This document shows positions 18,951 through 27,700 of a stretch of DNA of 64,000 nucleotides, piece by piece. The notes beneath the pieces are model-generated. The model was not told the DNA's origin. It worked only from the letters and a program-made list of their open reading frames with translations, and did no database searches. Within the stretch, counting starts at the first letter, position 1. Every line of letters starts with the position of its first letter. The translations under genes were made by a program, and so were the position numbers. This stretch comes from an uncultured Bacteroidia bacterium (lineage in GTDB: Bacteria > Bacteroidota > Bacteroidia > Bacteroidales > F082): NCBI GenBank assembly GCA_902801465.1, contig CADCIH010000001.1, positions 268,007 to 332,006 of the forward strand, in the 5' to 3' direction.

Positions 18951-21255
18951 AATGAAGTATCGCCAATCGGGCGAACTTCAGCATAAGTTGCTTGGTGCCG
19001 GCGGTGTCGAACTTGACAGTGGCTTTCTTGTTGGCTCCGGCGCCATCAACGGAAATCACCGTTCCATCGCCGAATTTCTGATGTCTTACACGCATACCCT
19101 CTTGGATAAGGTCGGGGTTAGAGGCCTCGAAATCGGACGGAGTACTTGGCTGACTTGACGTCGGCGGCGTGTAGGAGCTGCGCTGGGGACGTGTCGGCTC
19201 AGGCTTGCGGAAGCCCATACCGCGACCGCTCCAGCCGCGACGCTCCTCGTCGAACGAAGAGGTGCCATGGAACGAGGCCTTGCGGGGACGGTCGATGAGC
19301 TTGTCGTCGATCTCCTCGATGAAACGTGAGGGCTCGCTCAATGTCAGGTTGCCGTAACGGTAACGTGTCTCGGCATAACTCAAGGTGAGCTTGGTCATGG
19401 CGCGGGTGACGGCCACGTAGAACAGGCGGCGTTCCTCCTCCAGCTCCTCGCGGGTGCTGAGGCTCATGATGCCAGGGAAGAGGTTCTCTTCCATGCCAGC
19501 CACATACACGTAGGGGAACTCCAAGCCCTTGGCGGAGTGGATGGTCATCAGGCTCACGCAGTCCTCTTCGGTGTCGTCCTTCTTCATCTCGTTGTCGGTG
19601 AGCAACGCCACGTCTTCCATGAAACGCACCAGGTCGACCTGCGCGGCCTCGCCAGTGGTCTCGTCGACCTGCTGGTCGCTGAACTCCATGATGGCGTTGA
19701 GCAGTTCCTCGATGTTCTCCACGCGGCTGACACTCTCGGGGGTGTCTTCCTCCTTCAGGAGCTTGATGATGCCGATGCTGTTGGTGATGTGTTTGGCGAG
19801 CTCGAAGGCGTTCATCTTGCCTTGTTGGCTCTGGAAGCTCTTGATCAGGACCACGAAGTCACGCACCTTGTTCACCGTTCCCATGTTGAAGTCGGTGGGG
19901 AACTGGTCGTTGGCGATGCACTGCCAGATGGAGGTCTTGTGTTCGTTGGCGAAGACCATCATGCGTTCGATGCTCTTCTCGCCGATGCCTCGGGCGGGGT
20001 AGTTGATGATGCGCAGCAGCGACTGTTCGTCTTCGGGGTTGATGACCACGCGGAAGTAAGCCAGAAGGTCTTTGATCTCCTTGCGGTCGTAGAACGAGAG
20101 GCCTCCGTAGATCTTATAGGGGATGTTCTGTTTGCGTAGGGCGGCTTCCATGGAGCGGCTCTGGGCGTTGGTGCGGTAGAGGATGGCAAAGTCCTTGTTG
20201 TTGAGTTGCCGCGACATCTTGTAGTGGAAGATGGAGTTGGCCACTTGGGTGCCTTCTTCCGAGTCGGTGGCGGCGTGAAGCAGGGTGATGAGCTCGCCTT
20301 GTTCGTTGTCGCTCCACACGCGTTTCTTGATCTGGTCCTTGTTATGTGCTATGATGCAGTTCGATGCCTCGACGATGGTCTTGGTGGACCGGTAGTTCTG
20401 TTCCAGGCGGATGAGCTTATAGTCGGGGTAGTCGTTTTTGAAGTTCAGGATGTTCTGTATGTTGGCCCCACGGAAGCCGTAGATCGACTGGGCGTCGTCG
20501 CCCACCACGCAGATGTTCTCGAAGAGGGCGGCCAGACGGCGGATGATGAGGTATTGTGCGAAGTTGGTGTCCTGGTACTCGTCCACAAGAATGTACTTGA
20601 AGTGGTTTTGGTACTTGTAGAGGATGTCGGGGTTGTCGCGGAGCAGCACGTTGGTGAAGAAGAGGATGTCGTCGAAGTCCATCGCATTGGCGCGTTGCAG
20701 GCGGTTGTTATACACCTGGAAAATCTGGGCGATGAGGGGCTTGTTGGCCTTACGGTCGGTCTCCTGGATGACGGCGTCGTTGGCGTAGTCCTCGGGCGAG
20801 TAGAGGCTCGACTTGGCGGCGGAGATGCGTGCTTGGATGTGTTTGGCGGGATACACCTTGGTATCGAGCTGCATCTCCTTGAGTATCTGGTTGATGAGCG
20901 ACTTGGAGTCGTCGGTGTCGTAGATGGTGAAGGCGGAGGTGAATCCGATGTGCTCGGCCTCGATGCGTAGGATGCGGGCGAAGATGGAGTGGAAGGTGCC
21001 CATCCACACGTTGCGTGCATCGTCGGCGTTGACGAGTTTGACGATACGGTCTTTCATCTCACGGGCGGCCTTGTTGGTGAAGGTCAGCGCCATGATCGTG
21101 AAAGGGTCGATGCCTTCGGAGATCATATATGCGATGCGGTAGGTGAGGGCGCGGGTCTTGCCCGAGCCGGCACCGGCGATGACCATCACGGGGCCATTGA
21201 TGGTGGTGACGGCCTCGCGCTGGGGCTCATTAAGTTGGTCGAGTATATTGGACAT
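18949..21255 (-). CDS. pcrA: ATP-dependent 3'-5' DNA helicase, UvrD/PcrA family
   Basis: A 768-residue superfamily 1A helicase for DNA repair and replication. It shows the Q motif LNEPQREAV (7-15), Walker A VIAGAGSGKTRAL (about 25-37), motif II VDEYQDTN (about 225-232), motif III GDDAQSIYGFRGA, and motif VI VAVTRAMTKLTLSYA. The C-terminus has a flexible, Pro/Ser-rich linker (about 660-715) and the PcrA-type Tudor-like end (MRVRHQKFGDGTVISVDG). Length is normal. Convergent with the small exported-protein gene across a terminator. Confidence 0.95.
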   Translation of the reverse strand: MSNILDQLNEPQREAVTTINGPVMVIAGAGSGKTRALTYRIAYMISEGIDPFTIMALTFTNKAAREMKDRIVKLVNADDARNVWMGTFHSIFARILRIEAEHIGFTSAFTIYDTDDSKSLINQILKEMQLDTKVYPAKHIQARISAAKSSLYSPEDYANDAVIQETDRKANKPLIAQIFQVYNNRLQRANAMDFDDILFFTNVLLRDNPDILYKYQNHFKYILVDEYQDTNFAQYLIIRRLAALFENICVVGDDAQSIYGFRGANIQNILNFKNDYPDYKLIRLEQNYRSTKTIVEASNCIIAHNKDQIKKRVWSDNEQGELITLLHAATDSEEGTQVANSIFHYKMSRQLNNKDFAILYRTNAQSRSMEAALRKQNIPYKIYGGLSFYDRKEIKDLLAYFRVVINPEDEQSLLRIINYPARGIGEKSIERMMVFANEHKTSIWQCIANDQFPTDFNMGTVNKVRDFVVLIKSFQSQQGKMNAFELAKHITNSIGIIKLLKEEDTPESVSRVENIEELLNAIMEFSDQQVDETTGEAAQVDLVRFMEDVALLTDNEMKKDDTEEDCVSLMTIHSAKGLEFPYVYVAGMEENLFPGIMSLSTREELEEERRLFYVAVTRAMTKLTLSYAETRYRYGNLTLSEPSRFIEEIDDKLIDRPRKASFHGTSSFDEERRGWSGRGMGFRKPEPTRPQRSSYTPPTSSQPSTPSDFEASNPDLIQEGMRVRHQKFGDGTVISVDGAGANKKATVKFDTAGTKQLMLKFARLAILH

Positions 21256-21278
21256 TATGGGGAAATCAAATTAAGTTG

Positions 21279-21306
21279 CAAAGATACGCAGATTTTGTTA
21301 TTTTTG
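21279..21306. promoter_or_regulatory. Back-to-back -7 boxes for pcrA (minus) and the T9SS gene at 21334 (plus)
   Basis: TATCTTTG on the minus strand (21286-21279) lies 23 nt before the pcrA ATG. TATTTTTG on the plus strand (21299-21306) lies 27 nt before the ATG at 21334, with a TTG at 21276-21278 as possible -33. The two promoters overlap, so polymerase binding at one should exclude the other. Confidence 0.55.
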
Positions 21307-21333
21307 CGTCATGTTTTTTAAAAGAAACTTATC

Positions 21334-22983
21334 ATGAAGAAACTTTTTACCCTGTTGGGTGCTATTGTGCTGACATGTAACCTGATGGCCGTTAATGTGT
21401 GGGACGGCAGTTCCGAGCCTTGGACCAACGGCAGCGGCACCCAAACCGATCCTTATCTCATTGAGACAGCCTCCAATTTGGCGTATCTCGCCGAGAAAGT
21501 TAACGAAGGCTACCAAGCCCAGGGTATGGCGGTTTTCAGATACACTTACTTCATGATGACCGATGATTTCGATTTGAACAACATCAACTGGACACCGATT
21601 GGGAATGTCAACATGAACATGGAAGGCTATTATTTCGCTGGTATTTTCGACGGTTGGTATCACAATATCGATCATTTGAGGATTCAATCGAATGCCGATG
21701 TCTGCGGCCTGTTCGGAGGATTAGGCGGTGAAATCGAGGGGAATATGGTCAGCAATGGAATGATTTTGCATTTGTCGGTCACTAACGCTAACATTACCTC
21801 TACTGGCACAGGCGCTGCGGGCATTGTTGGTGCCATGGCTGGCGATGCGATGGTAATCCAGTGCAGCTTCTCTGGAACCATCAGTGTCAGCAACAATGGC
21901 GACTTCTGTGGTGCTGGTGGCATTGTGGCAGCTGCGGCTGAAGAATCCCGAATCTTGGAATGTTCACATCATGGCAGCATCACCGCCACCAATGGCAACT
22001 TCATGGGTATAGCGGGAGCTGGAGGCATCGTGGGAATCGCCATGGGTGCCACGTCTATTGGCGAATGCTACAATGCGGGTAACATCACTGGCAATGCCAT
22101 GATGGTAAGCGTGGCGGCAGGTATCGTGGGTGCCACTTTGGAAGAAAACGAAGTGGCGATGTGGAATTGTTATAATGTTGGGACAGTCAATGCTCTTACC
22201 AAAGGCGGTGTTTTCGGCATGATCAGCCCAATCAACCCGACAAAAGACGAAACAACCCTTTTTATTCTTGATTGCTACTACCTAAATACTTGTGGGGGCA
22301 CTAACAATTATGGTATCAGTAAAACATCTGCTGAAATGCAGACCGAGGAATTTAAGGCTTTAATGAACTCCACAACAAGCAATGTTTTCATGATGGATAA
22401 CGGAACCAACAACGGCTATCCCATCCTTGCGCTTACAGGTATGATGCTCTGGGATGCTGCTGAGATCACCGACCACTCGGCGAAGCTGTCGGCAAATCTT
22501 CATGAGGGCAACAACGATTTTGTGAGAGCCGTGTTTGTTTATCAAAAATTCGATGTTAACGGAACCTACGATCCCATCGAGGTTGAAGTGGAGGTCGGAG
22601 ACTATGTTGAAGTCACCTTGGATGACCTTGAGCCAAATACTTCATACATGTTTCGGATCTATTCTGAATGCGTCGATGGCCATATTGTGGAAGGTGGCGT
22701 GTTGGGCGGACAACCTTACCGTGGCTTCACGACGGAGGAATTTGACGCCGTGATTTCTCAAGAGGTTCCTGGGATTCTAGTCTATCCCAATCCCGCTACC
22801 GATGTCGTTCACATCCAGGGCGTTGACGCCGTCGAGGTTCAGGTCTTCAACGCTTTGGGACAGTTGGTGAGGACGGTTAAGGGAACGAATGAGGTCGGTG
22901 TCAGCGATTTGCCAAGTGGAACGTACCTTTTCCATATTGTTGGCAATATTGATGCTGTTATAAAAACAGATATTGTGCGATAA
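21334..22983 (+). CDS. T9SS-sorted surface protein with GLUG-like repeats
   Basis: A 549-residue secreted protein. A signal peptide (1-19) leads to a beta-helix-like region with repeated glycine-rich blocks (about 100-310; units such as GAGGIVAAAAEESRILECSHHGSI and GIAGAGGIVGIAMGATSIGECYN, of GLUG type). A fibronectin-III-like domain (about 370-468) comes next, then a type A T9SS sorting domain (about 475-549) with VYPNPATDVVHI, VFNALGQLVRTV and LPSGTYLFHIVG. Likely a surface adhesin; ligand unknown. Its 3' end overlaps the convergent toxin gene by 26 nt. Confidence 0.85.
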   Translation: MKKLFTLLGAIVLTCNLMAVNVWDGSSEPWTNGSGTQTDPYLIETASNLAYLAEKVNEGYQAQGMAVFRYTYFMMTDDFDLNNINWTPIGNVNMNMEGYYFAGIFDGWYHNIDHLRIQSNADVCGLFGGLGGEIEGNMVSNGMILHLSVTNANITSTGTGAAGIVGAMAGDAMVIQCSFSGTISVSNNGDFCGAGGIVAAAAEESRILECSHHGSITATNGNFMGIAGAGGIVGIAMGATSIGECYNAGNITGNAMMVSVAAGIVGATLEENEVAMWNCYNVGTVNALTKGGVFGMISPINPTKDETTLFILDCYYLNTCGGTNNYGISKTSAEMQTEEFKALMNSTTSNVFMMDNGTNNGYPILALTGMMLWDAAEITDHSAKLSANLHEGNNDFVRAVFVYQKFDVNGTYDPIEVEVEVGDYVEVTLDDLEPNTSYMFRIYSECVDGHIVEGGVLGGQPYRGFTTEEFDAVISQEVPGILVYPNPATDVVHIQGVDAVEVQVFNALGQLVRTVKGTNEVGVSDLPSGTYLFHIVGNIDAVIKTDIVR

Positions 22984-23305
22984 CATGATTATTGCTTATA
23001 TACCTAATTAAATATATTTCGGTGTCGTTTTCCTCATCGTAGTGGACGGTAAAGAACACGTACCAAATTGTTTCTCTATTTTTTCGAAAACTTGAATAAT
23101 AAAGGTTCTCTCCATATCTAAGAAACGATTCTGGAGCTGGTTTTTTGACTTTAAAAGGTAAATCCTTTTCAATCCTGGAAACAAGTTCTGTTACGTATTC
23201 AATTGCGTTATCCTCAAAACTAAAATATTCCTTTTCGTAGAGGATTCGGATTAAATCAGATAAATAAAGTCGTACTTCAGGTAAAGCTTTTACGATAAAT
23301 GACAT
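22958..23305 (-). CDS. ParE/RelE-superfamily toxin
   Basis: A 115-residue protein with the fold pattern of type II toxins: two N-terminal helices (KALPEVRLYLSDLIRILYEK), then strands including a GENLYYSSFRKNRETIWYVFFTVH core with conserved Arg and aromatic residues, ending LIRYISNNHVIAQY. Members act on mRNA in the ribosome (RelE) or on gyrase (ParE); the target cannot be decided here. Its start overlaps a 45-codon ORF upstream by 16 nt, as expected for a toxin-antitoxin pair. It is more AT-rich than its neighbours, consistent with transfer. Confidence 0.75.
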   Translation of the reverse strand: MSFIVKALPEVRLYLSDLIRILYEKEYFSFEDNAIEYVTELVSRIEKDLPFKVKKPAPESFLRYGENLYYSSFRKNRETIWYVFFTVHYDEENDTEIYLIRYISNNHVIAQYLFL

Positions 23306-23427
23306 TCGGGTTCGTTTTGGTACATTAGGTGAATGTCCTCCTTTACTAAGGATAGGAGTTCGTCCATGGAGATTGCTCTGTCCAAATCGTACTCGACCTT
23401 TTTTTCTATTTCTAATATGTTGTTCAC
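23290..23427 (-). CDS. Small putative antitoxin (GTG start)
   Basis: A 45-residue ORF read from GTG, peptide (M)NNILEIEKKVEYDLDRAI with a C-terminal DELLSLVKEDIHLMYQNEPE part. An in-frame TAA lies 12 nt upstream, so GTG is the only reasonable start. It is acidic and helical, ends inside the toxin start (16-nt overlap) and sits 22 nt after a TATTTTTG promoter. This position and size fit an antitoxin without a DNA-binding domain. No family is recognised; the call is from context. Confidence 0.6.
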   Translation of the reverse strand: MNNILEIEKKVEYDLDRAISMDELLSLVKEDIHLMYQNEPECHLS

Positions 23428-23448
23428 GTTGGCTGCTTTTTATGGCTG

Positions 23449-23456
23449 CAAAAATA
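23449..23456 (-). promoter_or_regulatory. -7 box (TATTTTTG) for the toxin-antitoxin operon
   Basis: TATTTTTG on the minus strand lies 21 nt before the GTG start of the small upstream ORF, leaving a leader of about 15 nt. The 40 bp upstream of it is almost all A/T. Confidence 0.55.
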
Positions 23457-23496
23457 CGAAATATTTTTAAAAAATCAATAGAAATAATTAATTTTT

Positions 23497-24114
23497 TTAT
23501 TTAATCTCGGCTAATCCTGAGACACTGTAGGTCTTGTCGTTATCCAAACAAACACACTGATACCTTGTCCGTCGTTTAGGGCCTTTCTTGAACCTCATGC
23601 CGTTTTCCAGTTGGAACACAGCCCCTTCGGGAAGGTCATCCACGGTGAGGGCTTTCTCACCGGAGGGGTTGGCATCGTAACGCTTCATCACCTTGGCCAG
23701 GTTGGCGTCAGCAGTGGAACTGGCCTTGATGTGCTGGAGATGCTTTTTCAAAGCGCTAATGACGTCCTCAGGAAAAATTTCAGGCCTCAGGTAGGGGAGA
23801 AGTAGCTGGGCGAAAGTTTGTTTCCACTCCTCACCATGTGGTTCCAAGCATCGTTTAGGATAATCCATATAAACGTTGTAATGTGCTAACTCATGAACGA
23901 AGGTGACTAGCATCTGATATGGATTGAGATTGCCATTCAAAGTGATGCAGCAAATGCCCTTGTAACCCAAAGGAGCTCTGAAATCACCGAGTTTGGAGCT
24001 TCTGGGCTTTTTGAACTTCAGTTGGAAACGCGAGTTCTCATACGCTTCAACCACCATTGGCACGGCCGCCTCCGGAAAATAACGTTGCAATATCTGAAGC
24101 TCTTTTTCAGTCAT
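23497..24114 (-). CDS. SprT-like zinc metallopeptidase domain protein
   Basis: A 205-residue cytoplasmic protein. The zinc-binding HExxH motif is VTFVHELAHYNVYMD (about 69-83), with a further conserved His in EPHGEEWK (about 92-99), the SprT/Spartan pattern. The C-terminal part (about 155-205) resembles the RNA/zinc-ribbon-like tail of this family, without clear cysteine pairs. Spartan relatives degrade DNA-crosslinked proteins; bacterial SprT roles are poorly known. Monocistronic, divergent from the CobW gene. Confidence 0.8.
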   Translation of the reverse strand: MTEKELQILQRYFPEAAVPMVVEAYENSRFQLKFKKPRSSKLGDFRAPLGYKGICCITLNGNLNPYQMLVTFVHELAHYNVYMDYPKRCLEPHGEEWKQTFAQLLLPYLRPEIFPEDVISALKKHLQHIKASSTADANLAKVMKRYDANPSGEKALTVDDLPEGAVFQLENGMRFKKGPKRRTRYQCVCLDNDKTYSVSGLAEIK

Positions 24115-24133
24115 ACTGCAAAAATAATAACAA

Positions 24134-24168
24134 CTTTCCGTTTTCCGTTCTCCGTTCTCCGTTTTTTC
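24134..24168. repeat. 7-bp-period array between sprT-like and cobW-like genes
   Basis: Units are CTTTCCG, TTTTCCG, TTCTCCG, TTCTCCG and TTTTTTC, in exact register. The array lies in the 88-nt divergent intergenic region and directly abuts the TACTTTTG box of the CobW gene, covering its -33 zone. Confidence 0.85.
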
Positions 24169-24169
24169 T

Positions 24170-24177
24170 TACTTTTG
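24170..24177 (+). promoter_or_regulatory. -7 box (TACTTTTG) for the CobW-type gene
   Basis: The octamer fits TAnnTTTG and lies 25 nt before the ATG. The -33 region falls inside the heptad array and contains no TTTG. Confidence 0.5.
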
Positions 24178-24202
24178 CACTCCAATTTTAAAAACGAAAA
24201 CT

Positions 24203-25411
24203 ATGGCAGTCCCTCAAATACCTACCCTGCTGCTCACGGGATACCTTGGCAGCGGCAAGACCACCTTGGTCAACAAGATTCTCAACAACCGCAAAGGCAT
24301 CAAGTTCGCCGTCATCGTCAACGACCTTGGCGAAGTGAATATCGACGCCGACCTGATTGAAAAAGGCGGCGTTGTCGGACAAGGCGACGACAGCCTGATG
24401 GCCCTCCAAAATGGATGCATCTGCTGCACCCTGAAGATGGACCTGGTGAAACAGCTGAAAGAGCTTACCGCCATGCGCAAGTTTGATTACATCGTCATTG
24501 AGGCCAGTGGCATCTGTGAGCCTGAGCCGATTGCCCAGACACTTTGCACCTATCCCCGCATGGGTTACGAGTACTATAAGGATGGACTGGCCCGTCTCGA
24601 CTGTATCGTCACGGTGGTCGACGCCCTGCGCCTTCAGGACGAGTTCGCCTGCGGTGATAACCTCGTGGGCAAACCCCTCAAGGAAGACGACCTCGAGAGC
24701 CTCGTCATCCAGCAGATCGAGTTCTGCAACATCATCCTGCTCAACAAGGCCTCGGAAGTCCCCGAACAGGAACGCGGTCGTATCAAGCAGATCATCCGTG
24801 CCCTTCAGCCCAAGGCTGAGATCATCGAGTGCGATTACTGCGACATCGACTTCAACAAGATTCTGAATACCCATTTGTTCGACTTCGACGAGGTGGCTAC
24901 TTCCGCTACCTGGATTCAGAAGGTGGAAGGTCACGATGAGGATCACGACGAAGACGATGATGATCATGATGACCACGATGAAGACCATGAAGAAGGCCAT
25001 CATCACCATCACGATCATGACCACGAAGAAGGAGAAGCTGAAGAATATGGCATCGGCACCTTTGTGTATTTCCGTCGTGAGCCGTTCAATCTGGCCCGTT
25101 TCGATGAGTTTGTGGCCCGTAAAATGCCCCGTAACGTGATTCGTGCCAAGGGCATTTGCTGGTTCAAGGGAGAAGAGGATGTGTGTTATATCTTTGAACA
25201 GGCTGGAAAACAAGTGCAGTTGCGCAATGCGGGTGCTTGGTTCGCTACCATGCCCAAAGCAGAGCTACGCGATATGATGGAACAGGACGAGGGTCTGCGC
25301 CGCGACTGGGATGAGAAGTACGGCGACCGCATGCAGAAACTGGTTTTCATCGGTCAGCACATGGACCAGAAGGCCTTGACCGAGGCTCTGGATGAGTGCT
25401 TGACGGATTGA
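24203..25411 (+). CDS. CobW/G3E-family GTP-binding metallochaperone
   Basis: A 402-residue cytosolic GTPase. It has Walker A LTGYLGSGKTTLVNKIL (about 11-27), the G3E metal motif GCICCTLK (CxCC, about 72-79), the ExSG element VIEASGICEPEPI (about 95-107), and the G4-like NKASE. A metal-binding low-complexity stretch rich in His, Asp and Glu (about 247-283) precedes the CobW_C domain (about 289-400). Such proteins insert or buffer Zn2+ or other metals; the His-rich loop points to zinc. No Zur box is recognised. Monocistronic. Confidence 0.9.
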   Translation: MAVPQIPTLLLTGYLGSGKTTLVNKILNNRKGIKFAVIVNDLGEVNIDADLIEKGGVVGQGDDSLMALQNGCICCTLKMDLVKQLKELTAMRKFDYIVIEASGICEPEPIAQTLCTYPRMGYEYYKDGLARLDCIVTVVDALRLQDEFACGDNLVGKPLKEDDLESLVIQQIEFCNIILLNKASEVPEQERGRIKQIIRALQPKAEIIECDYCDIDFNKILNTHLFDFDEVATSATWIQKVEGHDEDHDEDDDDHDDHDEDHEEGHHHHHDHDHEEGEAEEYGIGTFVYFRREPFNLARFDEFVARKMPRNVIRAKGICWFKGEEDVCYIFEQAGKQVQLRNAGAWFATMPKAELRDMMEQDEGLRRDWDEKYGDRMQKLVFIGQHMDQKALTEALDECLTD

Positions 25412-25417
25412 TGTGCC

Positions 25418-26428
25418 TTAGTGTCTTATGATCTTCCGAGTGGTGATGCCCTTGTCCGTGGTGGTCCGCTCGATATAGACCCCAGCTTTCAAGTTGTTGG
25501 GGTCAACCTTTTTGCCTGTGAGATCGAACCATTCCGCCTGCAACACCTCATTCGGGTTTTCCTGCTCAGTTAGTCCTGTGGGCTCCACCACGGTCACCCA
25601 GAGGGTGGTCATGGAGGTGGCGCAGTCGCAGTCGAGCACCAGCATGATGTCGAGCCACACCGAGGCGCCGGCTTGGATGTCGGGTTTCAGGGTGGCTACC
25701 GCTGTGACTTTTTTGCTCTCGTTAGGCTCGAGATGAAACATCGTGCATTGGTTTCCTTCGACATAGAAATGGAAGTCGGTGAAATACTCGTGTGAGGGTT
25801 GGATGATGACGTCGAAGGGCTCGTAGCCCAGGTTTTGTACCGAGAAGGTGTAATTCGTCTGCCCGCCAGGATAGAGTATCGTGTCAGCGTTGTAAGGTGT
25901 TGAGGCGATGGCATACTTCACCACCATGTCGATATACACATCGTCGATGGTGAGATAGTGCGCGCCTTCGTGGGCGATGGCGTGAATCCCAAAATACTCG
26001 TAATCGGTGGAGAGATTCTCGATGTATTCCGAAAGCTGCTCGTATTCGCCGCTGTTGACGGTCTTGGTGAAAAGCAGTTGTGTCATCTGTTCGGTCGAGG
26101 GACCGCTGCCGGCCCAAACCTCCACGTCGTACTCGCCGTCGGAGATGGCCCAGTAATAGTAGCGGTATTTCAGGTCATGGCCCATGTAGAGCTCCATGAA
26201 CATCCAGGCGTCGTCAGCGTCGGTGAAAGCATACCAGTTGCCAGTGTGGGGGATGCGGTTGTGGTCCTTGGGTTGATAGCCGCAAAGCCATGAGTTGTCG
26301 TCGCAGTTCCACCCGATAGGCGGAGTGAGGTCGTGGTTGGCGTATTCAAAGCCTTCGATCAAGACGCTGTCGGCAAAAGCCATTGTCATGGACAGGATGA
26401 GTGAAAGGGTGAGGAGAATCTTTTTCAT
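25418..26428 (-). CDS. T9SS-sorted protein with choice-of-anchor J (cleaved-adhesin) domain
   Basis: A 336-residue secreted protein. After a signal peptide (1-19), residues about 20-170 show the cleaved-adhesin/MAM-like pattern (LIEGFEYANHDLTPPIGW, NWYAFTDADDAWMFME, YLTIDDVYIDM). A beta-sandwich (about 180-280) follows, then a short type A sorting region containing WFDLTGKKVDPNNLKAGVYI and a basic end TRKIIRH. Likely exported through T9SS and bound to the surface; ligand unknown. Convergent with the CobW gene, 6 nt apart. Confidence 0.8.
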   Translation of the reverse strand: MKKILLTLSLILSMTMAFADSVLIEGFEYANHDLTPPIGWNCDDNSWLCGYQPKDHNRIPHTGNWYAFTDADDAWMFMELYMGHDLKYRYYYWAISDGEYDVEVWAGSGPSTEQMTQLLFTKTVNSGEYEQLSEYIENLSTDYEYFGIHAIAHEGAHYLTIDDVYIDMVVKYAIASTPYNADTILYPGGQTNYTFSVQNLGYEPFDVIIQPSHEYFTDFHFYVEGNQCTMFHLEPNESKKVTAVATLKPDIQAGASVWLDIMLVLDCDCATSMTTLWVTVVEPTGLTEQENPNEVLQAEWFDLTGKKVDPNNLKAGVYIERTTTDKGITTRKIIRH

Positions 26429-26447
26429 GTTTAGATGTTTTACGGGA

Positions 26448-26484
26448 CAAAAATAAACAAAACGAAGAATATTTTCTATTTTTG
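26448..26484. promoter_or_regulatory. Divergent -7 boxes for the adhesin (minus) and AI-2E transporter (plus)
   Basis: TATTTTTG on the minus strand (26455-26448) lies 19 nt before the ATG at 26428. TATTTTTG on the plus strand (26477-26484) lies 19 nt before the ATG at 26504. The near-identical geometry supports both. Confidence 0.55.
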
Positions 26485-26503
26485 CTTGTTAAAATTGAAA
26501 AAG

Positions 26504-27670
26504 ATGGAAAAGGAACGAAACATTGACAAGTTGGCCGGATACCTTATAAAGATAGGGGGCTTTGCCATCATTGCTGCTCTGTGCTGGTATTTCAAGAACG
26601 TGCTGATATACATCGTCATAGCCTTTGTGGTCTCGCTGATCGGACGTCCCGTCATGAGGTTGCTCAAGAAGTTGCACATCAAGAAGTTCCATCTGCCTGA
26701 TTGGTTCTCGGCCATCCTGACCATCCTCTTGATCCTCGGGATTCTGATCCTCATTGTCACCCAGCTGGTGCCTTTGGTGACGAACATCGTACGCGACGCC
26801 TCCATCTTGAACAGCAAGGCATATCTCGATTCGAATCCTCTGGATGGCGTGAATGACTGGCTTATCAGGGTATTTCCTAGTTTGGGGGCTGATTTCAGTT
26901 TGGTTGATGTTGTCATGGAGAAATTGGCTGAGCTGGTGAGTTTCAACAGCGTGACGGGGTTTGTGGGCTCGGTGGCTTCTGTGGTCTCCAGTGCTTTCGT
27001 GGGACTCTTCGCCGTGGTGTTCATCTCGTTTTTCTTCCTGAAGGATGCTGAGCTGTTTGAACGGATCATCTGCTCTTTGGTTCCCGACAAGATAGAGTAC
27101 ACCATGAATACCACTTTGAGCGACATCAAGCAGCTGCTCTCGCGCTATTTCGGAGGACTTCTTTTGGAGATGTTCGGGGTGGCGTTGATCGATTTCTTGG
27201 GGCTGTGGCTCATTGCGCGACTGGATTTCAGCTACGCCATAGGCATCGCCTTTATTGCCGGTATCTTGAATGTGATTCCTTACGTTGGACCTTTGATTGG
27301 TGAGGCCATCGGTGTGATCCTCGGCGTGATACTCAAGGTCGGCATCGGGGCTGGACTGGCTGTGAATGTCTGGGTCTTTGCCTTGATCATCCTTGCCATC
27401 ATGCTGACGGCTCAATTAATAGATAATTTCATCTACCAGCCGGTGATTTATTCCACCAGCATCAAGGCGCATCCTTTGGAGATTTTCATTGTGTTGCTCA
27501 TGGCGGGACATATTGGAGGAACCGTAGGTATGTTGGTCGCCATCCCGGCTTATACCGTGGTGCGTGTCATCGCCATCCGGTTCTTCTACCGCTTCAAGCC
27601 CATCCAGCGACTGAGTCCAGACCTGAGCGAGGAGGACAAGATCCTGATTAATGATAAAATTAAGAATTAA
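26504..27670 (+). CDS. AI-2E family transporter (PerM/YhhQ-type membrane protein)
   Basis: A 388-residue inner-membrane protein with about eight hydrophobic segments and the family's central soluble region (about 105-190). I start at MEKERNIDKLAGYLI because the -7 box lies 19 nt before it; longer versions would begin upstream of the transcript start. The conserved C-terminal half includes GILNVIPYVGPLIGEAIG and NFIYQPVIYSTSIKAHPLEIF. Some members export AI-2, others move Na+ or have unknown substrates. The stop codon and last codons (KIKN) are made by a heptad-repeat array. Confidence 0.9.
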   Translation: MEKERNIDKLAGYLIKIGGFAIIAALCWYFKNVLIYIVIAFVVSLIGRPVMRLLKKLHIKKFHLPDWFSAILTILLILGILILIVTQLVPLVTNIVRDASILNSKAYLDSNPLDGVNDWLIRVFPSLGADFSLVDVVMEKLAELVSFNSVTGFVGSVASVVSSAFVGLFAVVFISFFFLKDAELFERIICSLVPDKIEYTMNTTLSDIKQLLSRYFGGLLLEMFGVALIDFLGLWLIARLDFSYAIGIAFIAGILNVIPYVGPLIGEAIGVILGVILKVGIGAGLAVNVWVFALIILAIMLTAQLIDNFIYQPVIYSTSIKAHPLEIFIVLLMAGHIGGTVGMLVAIPAYTVVRVIAIRFFYRFKPIQRLSPDLSEEDKILINDKIKN

Positions 27671-27700
27671 GAATTAGGAATTAAGAATTAAGAGATAAAT
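27659..27700. repeat. 7-bp-period array (ATTAAGA) shared by two convergent gene ends
   Basis: Units ATTAAGA, ATTAAGA, ATTAGGA, ATTAAGA, ATTAAGA and GATAAAT. The array carries the TAA stop of the AI-2E transporter on the plus strand and the TAA stop of the thioesterase on the minus strand. With a 7-bp period, TAA appears in every frame of both strands within three units. Confidence 0.9.

Noticed and set aside
27659-27700. ATTAAGA arrays as intrinsic terminators
   Set aside because: They form no stable GC-rich stem and have no T-run; the repeats are direct, not inverted.
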